Shown here piece after piece: positions 1 through 9,500 of a stretch of 42,491 bases of DNA. The notes under the pieces are model-generated. The model was not told where the DNA came from. It saw only the letters and a list, made by a program, of their open reading frames with translations, and ran no database searches. The first letter of the stretch is position 1; each line of letters opens with the position of its first letter. The position numbers and the translations under genes were made by a program. Source of the DNA: Spirogloea muscicola (lineage: Eukaryota; Streptophyta; Zygnematophyceae; Spirogloeales; Spirogloeaceae); contig WELB01000023.1 of assembly GCA_009602725.1 (NCBI GenBank), positions 1-42,491 on the forward strand, in the 5' to 3' direction.

Positions 1-479
1 GGTGCCGGCGGCGGCCCGGGGTTGAGGAGGGGCGGCGGCGGCGGCGGCGGCGCCCTCGACCTAACCTGCTATGTTTTTTCCTACTGCGCCACCTTCCGAC
101 GGCGCCGCCCTGCAGCTCCGCCGCCGAGCTGGTGGGAATGCGACCCCGCGCCCGGCTTGGCCTCGACTGTCCCCGCCCACGTACGACGTGCACGACGTGA
201 GCATAGGCGGCTTTCAACCGACATGGGCTTGCCGGCAGCCTATTTTAGGTTTTTGGCCACGTCGTGTGTCAGCTTGTTTGCAGCTAGCTCAGGCTCATGC
301 ATTCTGAGACGACGAAACAGCTCTCCAAAATTGACGGCAGTTGCTGTGAGAAGTGGCTCTCCCAATGGGGGCAAGGGCTGTGAAAGGCCAGCCCGAAATT
401 TTTTACAAAGATCCGAAGGGGCCACAATGACGGAGGAGCCTGGAAATGCTATGTCAGAACGGGTGGAAGGATGGACCAC
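1..479. other. GC-rich edge and retroelement 3' UTR
   Basis: The first 200 bp are very GC-rich, with a (GGC)n run near 30-52. They resemble the GC-rich first exons and promoters of the other genes here, but no coding exon can be defined, so they may belong to a gene lying left of the window. Bases about 345-479 read on the minus strand as the 3' untranslated part of the retroelement fragment that stops at 480. This part contains the conserved hairpin (about 368-396), followed on that strand by a short conserved CCATTGGGAGAGCCACTTCT-type tail. Confidence 0.5.
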
Positions 480-987
480 TCAGTAGCTACGAGTGAGGAA
501 CCTCAAGTCCGACAGACTAGCTGCCGGAAAATTATCCCCCTGACGAAAGCCAGAGGCGGCAGCGAGAGCACGGCCAGCAAGCAGATGCAAGGAAGAAAGC
601 GCGGCCATAATAACTGGTGGCTGGGAAAGGCCAGCCCAAAAGAATGGACAAGGTGCAAGGCGTGGGCCATGGACCGCTGAAGGGAGATTGACAAACGCAT
701 GCGATGGACTTGGGCCCACGAGCCAGCGGCGTTGAAGTCAGCCGGCTCAACCCGCCTGCGGGATACAGCGCGCCGCGCAAGCCTGGCCAGCAGGTCGAGC
801 CACTGGGACCCGAAAGCCCCGTGCACATCCACGGCCAGGGGTACGAACTCGTCCCCAGCCAGGTGGACTGTGTATTTGGCCGCCTTGCAGCGAGCGACGT
901 TCGCCACTGCATGGCCAGCCCTCGAGGCAGAAAACCCCGGATTGGCGCGATCTACCACATCGGTGGTGACCACAACGGCGATGACGC
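480..987 (-). mobile_element. Retroelement 3'-end fragment (reverse-transcriptase ORF C-terminus)
   Basis: On the minus strand an open frame reads through TTDVVDRANPGFSASRAGHA, then CKAAKYTVHLAGDEFVPLAV, DVHGAFGSQWLDLLARL, and a tail ending SDLRFLTRSY before a TGA at 480-482. A cell of this shape (DV.V..P, A..K..KY, a 'G-x-E-F-x-P-L-A-V-D-V-x-G-x-F-G' block, then an 'RLSxxLQR' helix) closes the C-terminus of many eukaryotic non-LTR reverse-transcriptase ORFs; that assignment is family knowledge plus inference. Only the 3' end is present, as expected of 5'-truncated non-LTR insertions. The copy is interrupted by a 61-bp element (593-653) and is probably bounded at its 5' side by another hairpin element at about 990-1040. 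Confidence 0.6.
586..660 (-). mobile_element. 61-bp hairpin element inserted with 7-bp target-site duplication
   Basis: The element occupies 593-653 and is flanked on both sides by TGCAAGG (586-592 and 654-660). Related retroelement copies near 15885-15915 and 16215-16240 have the same flanking sequence without the insert, so they act as empty sites. The element has no terminal inverted repeats. On the plus strand it starts AAGAAAGCGCGGCC and ends GAATGGACAAGG. It contains the stem GGCTGG/CCAGCC around a 6-nt loop. A second copy with the same two ends lies at 21818-21879. It is too short to code for anything and must be mobilised in trans. Confidence 0.8.
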
Positions 988-2420
988 ACAGCAGTTGCTG
1001 TGAGAGGCCAGTCTTGAAAGAATGGACAAGGGTTAGAACAGGGCATGCTTTGCACCAGAAAGCCGGTCGAGCCTTAGCTGGTGGCACACGGGCTTGTTGA
1101 TTGCAGTCCGGTAGTCGGGCATCAATCAGTGACCTCTGTATGCTGACTGTGGTTGACTCGTGGCTGACTCATTCCTGAGCGGGGTCAGCTTAGCAGCAGG
1201 TGATATACATCTGTCAGTATGCTTGCCTTCGTACTTGGCCACTCAGGCCCTCCATCACTTGTGTTGGAAGACTTCTTCGTCTTCATCTTGATACCATTTT
1301 TCCTGAATGAAAATTTGAGTAAGTGCTTAAAGGCTTTTACCGTTTCAGACCTAGTCCATTCCTTTCGGGCTGGCCTCCTCCAGCCATTGCCTTTGATTGG
1401 AAGCGCTGTTTCTTTGGGGCTGGCTCTTTCCACAGCCACTGCTGTCAATCTGGAAGCGCTTTCCTCTTTTCGGGCTGGCCTTTCCTAGCCCCTACCCTCT
1501 GTGTAACCTCTGTGGGTGAGCAATGTCCTTACATTGGGAGAGCCACTACTCCTCCTTTCTCTGACAGCCACCGCCCTCTACTAAAAGCGTCCTTTCTACT
1601 TTCTCTAGGTTGGCTGCCTCCGGGGTCCGTCAGGGCGACGCTTTTCCGCCCTCTGATTATGCTTATTGTACTTGCTGACTAGAGATTATTGTAGTGAAGT
1701 CCCATTTGTAGTGTAGTCCCAATTCGGCACCTCTTTCTTTGGCTTTGGGCATTGTCCATTCTTTTTGGGCTGGCTTTGCCAATGGGCGAGCACTTCCTTT
1801 CGAGATTGTTGAGCCCCTCTTGCTGACGTCTGGAAAAATGATGCTGCTTCTTACGCCACCCGGCACTTTCAGACCTTGTACATTCCTTTGGGCTGGCCTC
1901 TCACAGCTATTGCCGTGAAGTGGAAGAGCTGTTTCTCCTTCTAGGCCGCAATTACGACGACACGAGCCTAGGCCGTAGTCATGCATGTCTGGGGACCACT
2001 CTGTGTATAGTTAGGGACGTCTTAGGTTGCCAACACGACTAGGATGTCGCAACGATGGCCATCATCGACAAACTATCAGGAATTGCTCAGCGAAGGGCAA
2101 TAAGACCTTCAAGCAAGAGCCCGTCTTGGCCCCAGTGACAAACTGTTTGAGGAGCTTTTGCGAGGACTCTTGACGTTCAAGTCAACTACCAGAAAAGGTG
2201 TCCTATCACTTATGCGGAGAGGAAGAAGGAGAACCACTACAATGACCACCCCCGAGGCGACCACTTCTTCCCATGCGCCATGGACATGTACGGCGGCTAC
2301 GGAACGAAGTGGTCTTCCCTCCTCCATCGCCTGGCACTGCATGTCGATGTCCGCTGACGTAGTCGGCCGGGTAGCTTAAGGCATTCTAGCGTCCCGCAAG
2401 CCATCGTTGCATGCTATAGA
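988..2420. repeat. Repeat island: dispersed hairpin elements
   Basis: No gene is visible. Hairpin-element cores lie at about 1003-1035 (plus-strand orientation GGCCAG...GGACAAGG) and, in the opposite orientation, at about 1345-1395, 1415-1445, 1470-1490, 1750-1790 and 1872-1915. Each has GGGCTGG followed within 6-10 nt by a complementary CAGCC or AGCC. The three between 1345 and 1490 are head-to-tail. A second repeat family (about 70 bp, beginning GTCAGCTTAGCAGCAGGTGA) occupies about 1174-1243 and recurs at about 13629-13697. The stretch 2000-2420 holds only short chance frames. Confidence 0.6.
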
Positions 2421-2570
2421 ATGCGGCTATCATTGAGTCCACAGCGCTCCCAGGCACTCGCGATACACCAGCGTGCTGGGCGTGCATTAGCCCAGGCTAA
2501 TGGCTTCCGTGGTGGTAATATGGCTCCTCAGCTTAGCTTGTCAGATATGCATGTGCTCACTCGGGGATAT
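2421..2570 (+). mobile_element. Retroelement C-terminal module copy
   Basis: The plus strand reads MRLSLSPQRSQALAIHQRAG followed by RALAQANGFRGG and a tail ending SDMHVLTRGY. This aligns residue for residue with the minus-strand copy at 4776-4928. The two differ at most third codon positions yet keep the peptide, including a six-fold serine codon switch (AGT versus TCC). It is a degenerate 5'-truncated copy of the same retroelement ORF end. No terminal repeats or complete element are present. Confidence 0.6.
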
Positions 2571-4422
2571 TTAGTGTCACCCTTAGCTAGCTCATTATCC
2601 CGTTAAGAGGACATTTGGAAGGCTAGAATTGGCCTCCCAGTCAATATCATGCGCACCGCGCGCCTTCTCTTTTCCCCGCACACAATAGGCTTCTGGACGA
2701 GCTGAAGATGCAATGTATATCACGAGTATGGCCATTGCAGCGGGGATGTTGGTATGAAGATGGCCGATAACAGTAGAAAAGAGGCCGTCCTGCACTCCTG
2801 CCGGCCTCCACAAACCGGTGATGGCCTTTGACCTCACCGAGGTCCTGCAAAAGAAGATGATGGGTTGCTGAGCGACTGTACCAGCTTCACCAGCGTCAAT
2901 TCTTTTCGGGCTGGCTTTTCACAGACCTTGCTCCCATTGGGAGTGCCACTTCTTCATGCTCATTGCCACCGATGCCCAGGGTCGCGCTCTGAACGTTGTA
3001 GGTGTACAATCTGGTGGAGGAACCACGGTGCAATAGCTGACGTGATTATCATGGAGGAGTACAAAGGCGCTGCATCGACCTACAGTGGTGGCCATGTACG
3101 TGATAGTACAGACTTGAAGAAGTTGCAGCCCTGGTTCGACTAGCCCTGGTGTGATCATCTCCGACCAGCCGCAACTGACATATAAGGCGTCCGGAGTCCT
3201 CCTTTCCACACCTTGTTCTGGGCCCCCTTGTTTCTCCGAGCTGCGGCTTAGTAGGGGTTATGAGGGTTTCGTAGCTACTTGATTCCCTGTGTCTTTTAGC
3301 GTGTTCCCTGGCCCCTTCGATTTTCGTTCATTCTTCTCTTTTTGGGCTGGCCTCTCCCAGCAACCGCCCTCTCCTGGAAGCGTCTTTCTCTCTTCTTTTA
3401 TATCAAACGCAGCGCGCGCCTCCCTATGGTGCGGCATTCAAGCCAGGTCAAGGGCCGCAGCGCCCGTGGCCCCAGCTGCCGCAGGATCGCTGGCGCAAGG
3501 CCAGCCTCAGGGCCAGATCATCCGGCACGGTCAGCCGAGCCCTGCTGCCTCGAGCACGGGCAGCTGTACTCGCTGATGAAGCTGCCATTGTGAGTTGCAG
3601 GTGTGAGGGCCAGCCCCAGGAACGCCGAGTCCTTCCCCTGTACAATGCTGATAAGGGCATATGCAGTGATATTCTTTTATACATTATTCATTATTGATTA
3701 TTATTCATTCATGACTATTTTCTTATAAAACTGCCCACGTAGCCGGCGCAGTGTTGAGCATAGGCTCGGGGCCCTAAGTGGAGGCATGCCTTAATCCTCA
3801 CCTTACATTTCCCCATGCCCTTCCATTTGTGTTGCGGGGCCATTTGCCTAGTCAGCTTTCTCACGAAAACCAGGCCAGTGGCAGTGTCGCACCGCTATAT
3901 GACGTCAGAAGCGTCCTACTGAGGCCTCTGGCTCATCTTGTATTGTGGTTCAGACATTGCCTGGAAGGGCAGGCTTCTAAGACAGGCTGGTTGCTCAGCA
4001 TTCTTCTTGTCCTGTCCATGTAAACTCAATAGGCACACTGGGATCTGGGCTCTTCAGCAGCTGCACCAGAGAGACGTCAGGTGCATCAAGGTGTCTTCTT
4101 CTTATACAGTCTCCTTGCTGAGTTCGCATATGCCGCACGCTAGCCCTCGCACGTAGCCTGCAGCTTACACTGGCAGCCCTCTGGAGCCGCTACTGGTGAC
4201 CTACAGGAACGAAGGCAAGTTGTCAGAGTCAAGAACGATAAGAAAAGATATGATAAGTCCACAATTGGGCAATGTCATTCCGGAGCATGGTGCAGAGTTG
4301 GTCAGGCAAGCCTGACTAGTGCCCAATGTGCATCAGTTCCGTCAGATGGCTAAGCGTTGGCAGAACTGGTCAGACATCAGCACAGCACAAGATCAGCTCA
4401 CTTTGAGCAGAGGTCTAATCAT
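2571..4422. repeat. Intergenic repeat region
   Basis: Hairpin-element cores lie at about 2895-2960 and 3330-3400. A small retroelement-tail remnant near 3232-3300 reads FSELRLSRGY, followed by a 3' sequence (GGTTTCGTAGCTACTTGATTCCCTGTG) that resembles the sequence after the stop of the 33.1-kb copy. The sequence at about 3610-3730 is AT-rich. I see no gene with convincing splice sites between 3450 and 4420. Confidence 0.45.
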
Positions 4423-4651
4423 TCACCTCTGGCTGCCTGTCGTCTTGGTACAGGCATTGTTGAAATTGAGCAGCAGTGTCTCGAGTCCGCAGTAGTGATG
4501 CCACCGGTCCTCAGTGCCCAGCGTCTGCACCCTCTCTACGAGCTCGATGATGGCGGCGGCCTGCTCCTTGACGCAGAAATTACTGAGGACCTTGCACGCG
4601 TCGGCGTATGCCTCCTCCAGGCCAGCTGTGCAGCAGCGGCTGCTGAGAAAG
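4423..4651 (-). pseudogene. Orphan exon-like open frame, unknown protein
   Basis: The minus strand contains a clearly protein-like, helix-rich frame including GLEEAYADACKVLSNFCVKE, then QAAAIIELVERVQTLGTEDR and WHHYCGLETLLLNFNNACT. It is preceded by a possible acceptor (CTCAGCAG) and followed by an in-frame stop at 4423. No matching upstream or downstream exons are visible, and retroelement debris lies immediately upstream at 4776. The look is of one exon of an alpha-solenoid or PCI-type protein, but I cannot name the family. It may be a relic exon or part of an unfinished gene. Confidence 0.35.
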
Positions 4652-4775
4652 ACCAAGGTGGGCACCCATATGAAGAAAGCGGCTGCTGATATGAAAGAAT
4701 CGGCTGTGAAATGCCAGCCAGATGATGCATACAGGTGTTCATGACGGAGCCAAGGGCTAGGCAGACAGGGCGCCC

Positions 4776-4928
4776 TCAATACCCCCGTGTCAGCAGTAGG
4801 AAGTCAGATGAGCTGAGGGGAGGAAGAGCAACCCCGCTGCGCAAGCCAGAGGCTGCTGCAAGGGCGCGACCAGCGCGGCGATGCAAAGCAAGCGCTTGGG
4901 AGCGCTGCAGGGACATAGACAGTCGCAT
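4776..4928 (-). mobile_element. Retroelement C-terminal module copy
   Basis: Minus-strand ATG at 4928 reads MRLSMSLQRSQALALHRRAG, then RALAAASGLRSG and ends LLLTRGY with a TGA at 4776-4778. It is the cleanest copy of the module in the window: 50 codons with no internal stop or frameshift. Its start coincides with the start of homology in the other short copies, which suggests either a preferred truncation point or an internal methionine. Confidence 0.6.
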
Positions 4929-5240
4929 ACGGTAGCAGGACACCAGACCCAAAGGCACCGAGCCACCNCGGGGGGGGGGGGTGGGGACTCTGCTGCCGCC
5001 TGCTGAAGGCCCGGAGGCCGAGCCAGCTCAGCTTCGCTTGTCGGATACGGATGTGCCCACTAGTGGGTATTGTACCTCAGTGACCACCTAACGACGGCTT
5101 TATTGCCCCGTTACCAGGTGGGCCGACGGCTGCGGCCCCACTGCCCCATGGCCGCGCCAGGCACCGGGCCCCAGGCCCTCGGCCGCCCCCCCCGCTCACT
5201 GCCGCGCCAGGCCCCGGGGCCCCCCCGGGTGACTCGTCAG
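4929..5240. other. GC-rich junction with single N and poly-G run
   Basis: A single N at 4968 is followed by a run of 12 G, probably an assembly join or slippage site. Bases 5031-5091 carry a small retroelement-tail remnant (QLRLSDTDVPTSGYC on the plus strand). Bases 5115-5240 are a low-complexity GC block in which CCGCGCCAGGC recurs. No gene is visible. Confidence 0.5.
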
Positions 5241-5269
5241 CGGTGACATTTCAAGTGTGACACTGACCT

Positions 5270-6210
5270 TGCACTGACTTGCATGCACGATGTGAGCTCC
5301 TGATCAATGTATTCCAGGTAGAAGTTGCGGACACTTGTCCTCAGCTTGAGAGTGCTTAGTGATACAACACCCTGGCGCAATAATCATAGGGACTTATGCC
5401 AGCCATTTGAGCATGTACAAGAAAGCGCCAAGAAAGCATACTTCACACGCAGATACTTCTCCCCAAGTCTCAGGTAACTTTAGGAGCAACCATACTTGTA
5501 GATTTTACAACACATAGCTCAAGAGTCTCTTGAGGAGGCCACTAGAGGCCATCTCGAGGAGTGAGCCGATACCAGGATTTTCGAATACTGCTGCCTAAAG
5601 CAAGGTACGTTTTACATGGTAGCTGCAACTTAACGACCTGCTCAAGCAGGTGCAGGGGACAACCTGTCTCTTGCATCTATGAAATAAGATCTGCATCTAG
5701 TTGCTCATTCAGTATTTGTCAAACCGTCAACCCTCTCTTTCACATGCCTTGCCTATTTATGGCCACCCTACGAGTCAAGCTCTTGCACACCTTAGATGTA
5801 CACTTATTTGACTCTAGCAGTTTCATGCTGACTTGCAAACACAATGTGAGCTCCTTATCAACGTTCTTCATTACAAAGTTGCAGACATTAGGTCTCAGCT
5901 TGACAGTGCTCAGTGATACAGCTGCCGGGCGCAGTAGAATGTGGACCTTATGACAGCCATTTGTGAATCACATGCCAAGACAACATAGTCAACGAGCAAA
6001 TGATTCTCGCAGGTCCCAGGTAATCCTCAGAAGCAGCCATACTTGTAAATGTCAGACAACAATTTGCCCAAGGCTATGAGGCCAACTCGAGGAATTGATT
6101 AGCACCCCAAAACTTTATGCACTGCTGCCTAGACCAAGATATTCATCACATGCTGTCCAAGTCAGTCTGCAACTCCATGGCCTGCTCGAGCAAGTGCCTG
6201 ACTCTATCCT
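5270..6210 (+). repeat. Diverged tandem duplication, unit about 390 bp
   Basis: A unit starting near 5276 (TGACTTGCATGCACGATGTG) is repeated from near 5829 (TGACTTGCAAACACAATGTG). The two stay alignable over roughly 370-390 bp: they share GTGAGCTCCT, CTCAGCTTGA, AGTGATACA, CAGCCATTTG, CCATACTTGTA and TACTGCTGCC or CACTGCTGCC in the same order. Identity looks around 70%. A third partial match lies near 21085-21165. The unit has no long open frame. It lies beyond the 3' end of the TPR gene. Confidence 0.55.
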
Positions 6211-6508
6211 CTCCAGTCTGCTCTTCCTTACCATTGCTACATCTTGGTTCCAATCTTCTCCGCCTATTCATTACAAAGGCTAGCCTTTGCAGACACACCA
6301 GCTTCTCTCTCTTCAGCTCTGGGCTTCTGAGTATTGATTGAGGAAGATTGGGCTGCAAAGACCAAACTGCTCGTCAATACAAACCCAAACCCCTGGCTGG
6401 AAAACTACATGACAGTGTCCTATGCATGGTCTTGGCGCTCTGAAGGCAGGGCCAGTCGTTGTAGAGATTGGTTCTGTCCCACTCTGGCAATGAGAAGAGC
6501 AAAGCATC

Positions 6509-9500
6509 TCAATGATGAAGCTGCATTTGTGACTTCTGCATACATCCTGACTCTGAAGAGAACCTGCAATAGAAGGCTCAAGCAGCGCTCAAAAGCCCTC
6601 TCAGCGTTCTCCTCAGCTTGCAGCCTTTCTTCCTGGAGAAGAGAACGTTGACCGAATCTTACTGCAATGCAACTGCAGCTAGTTCACGAAGTCCCAAATT
6701 TGTTCATTGGAGGCAGGATGCTGTGTTCTCGGACCCCAGGTGAATGACACACCTCACTTGTCTGTTGCGTCTCGCTAATCTTGGTGAAGATGAGCCCCAT
6801 GAGATTTAATGACTTGACCTACATCCAACATGTATGACAGATAAGATGCACAACTTCGGTGGCACCTGAGATCTCTATCCTTGTGAATCTTTACCCAGCA
6901 CATATGTAAAATCGAGTTGGCCGATCGAGTAGCATTCAAAGGTCGGTAACATACCCCTCTGAAGGGCCTGTAAGGTCTCTCTAATTTGAAATTGGTATAG
7001 GAAGTAATTGACAAGTATGTGCAATCATGACTCACCACAGCCATCAAATGTGATCCCATCATTCCGTTGACCTCTTTACCTGGTACAGCTACAATGGGAC
7101 CCCCCCTGGGCTGGAGTTCTTGATTTAGACAATTCTCAGCCAACCTGCGGTACAATCAGAGTGTTTGCTTATAATACTGTCCTCAGATTGCTCGGCTTGA
7201 TTCACAAGTTGCCCCTCACAAGTCACATCGAAGGTAGTGAAGCTCCTCAACAAATCAAACTGGAGGTAATGGAACCAGGTGTAGACCTTATTGTTTCTAG
7301 CTTAGGGGTCCCTGAAACTTGTGAGCTTCAGTGAGGGTGCCCACCTAGCTGCAGTTGCAGCTAATGCAACTGCCTCTTGGAGAAGTGAGGCTGAAGCAGC
7401 TAATTCACCCTCTTCTCCCAGGTGCGTCAAAGACAAGGCAAGCTTGTACAAGGTTGGCCCATTCTGGAGTTGCCGCCAATTGCAATGCGCTTGTCACGTA
7501 TACTAAACTAAAGCGCAGTGAATACGGCCATCTGCGAAAGAGGAACTCTTAATTGCAACATTGCACAGTGGTACCTGGTAGTGTGACGGGCCAAGTAAAT
7601 GCTCCCTGCTCTGTAAACACCTGTGAAGTGGGGAAAGCAATCCAACTGATCGTTATCACAATGTTGTCTCTCAAGGTATGCAGCACTGACTCCAGCTCCA
7701 CCTTAATCATTCAATCATTGTCCAATTTACACATGCTCATTGATCTGCATAATCTGATCACTCACCTTTGCAGGATATCCCTTGCTTCTTGATATCTCTC
7801 CTGTGCAAGAAGGGTGCTCGCAAGGTTCTCTGCTGCAGTGAGGGTGCTCAAATCCTCTGCACCCTGACAAGGAGCCTTGATGAGAGCAGATGTCCAAGAG
7901 GTATCCTAAATGTACCATGCACACTAAAAGCTCAAGGTGCGCATGTATTGACTTGCATACTTGCAGATGATTTTGGGCAAGTACTCTCAGCAGCAGACTA
8001 CTATACCGTATTAGACTGGACCAATGAATCTCAAATGGAGGGAAGATATAGAAGAGGTGGGAGCCAGGAAAGCAAGCGCAACGTAGCTGGGAGGCAAAAG
8101 TACGACAGCCAAACTTTTAATAACGCCTACCAAAGAACATGCCAGCAAGATATGCATCCATCTACCTGGGACATCTCCAAAGCGTGAAGGACCTTTCTTT
8201 GATGTTGTTCAGCCCGAAAGAGCTGGCCATCAGCAACCAGTATCTGAGTTGGAGAAGCAGTAAAGTACATTGTGAGCCATCATACACGAGACAGCTTCCT
8301 AACAGCATAATCACGATGCTGCATACTACTCACTTGGCGAAGCTGAGCCACTCCTACCTCAGCCAGCCTGCTCATCCTTCGCACGGCTGTCTTGCTGAGC
8401 CCAGCACCAGCATCCTACATGCCCAGTTGTTGACCCCAGAACTTGATTGAGACAGTCATCAACCTTCAAGGAGTAATATCCCCAAGCCACCAACAAGCTG
8501 AGCTGCTTGGATCATTTCCTATTTTAGCCTTGAGATAGTTGCCTCGATGACATGCAAACTCTCCATCAAGGCACAGTCTGCTACTCTGAAGGAGTTCAAG
8601 TGAACTTGCTTCCAATATCTTGATGGAGTCTTGGATGAGAGCCTCTGCATCTTTTGCATGGCCCTGCAATCTCATCACCTGATACAGTAGCCCGCATGAG
8701 TACGAGTCAGAAGTAAATACCAGCAGCACGACGAATAAGGACATCCTTCAATGCTTGCATCCTCCTCATGATTTGGCACATCTCCTCTGAGGAGCCTGTG
8801 AAAAAGACTGAAGATCACAGTACCTCGCCGAGATGGAAAAGTGTGGTCGCATACTCGGGATGATTGATCCCCAAGGTCTGCCCTTTTATCTGGCCAATCA
8901 TGTGACATGCTAACAATACTTGGTCTTGACAATGCATGACATGGGATTGCATATCTCTTTACATCACCTTCTACAGCTGCTGGACAACGACCTCAATTCA
9001 TCTTGTAGATAGTTGCTATGACATCCTCACTTGTGCACGTGTGCAACATGCGCCAAAGACCTCTCTATCAAGTTGGTGCGCACCTTCAGAGCTCGCTGCA
9101 TCGAACATATATAGAGTCGAATCAGCTGGACCGACCTTCACGGACTGTTGTTTATATGACCACTGTACCAGATTCGGCAAAGGTTGGATGACAACTTGTG
9201 AGCATGCTCATGATCCTGAGTCATTTGAGCTGACCATTACAAAGGATACTTTTACAGCACCAACAATGACCAGAATCAATACCAGCAGACAAAGCTACAC
9301 GGTTTGTGTTGAGCTTGTCGCCTCACATACCTCGTAATATTCTCGAGCTTTCTTGAAATCTCGCTGCTGCACGTACACGCCAGCCAGATTGTGCAAAGCC
9401 AAACCAACACTGCACGACAAGGACTTGAAGCTCAGGGGCTGTGGAACCAATAGCAAGCCATCAGCCAAGGAGGAGCATGTCCATGCAGCACCTTTGGCTT

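Noticed and set aside
503-1087. Long minus-strand frame of 194 codons taken as a gene
   Set aside because: It is stitched from a retroelement fragment and two hairpin elements; the correct retroelement frame changes at the inserted element.
3448-3588. Minus-strand ATG frame of 46 aa (MAASSASTAARARGSRARLT)
   Set aside because: Composition is Ala/Arg/Gly-rich as expected from GC content; no neighbours, splice partners or recognisable family.
8745-8818. Extra TPR exon after 8824
   Set aside because: Every acceptor there gives a stop or breaks the phase, while joining 8824 directly to 8678 gives a perfect TPR.
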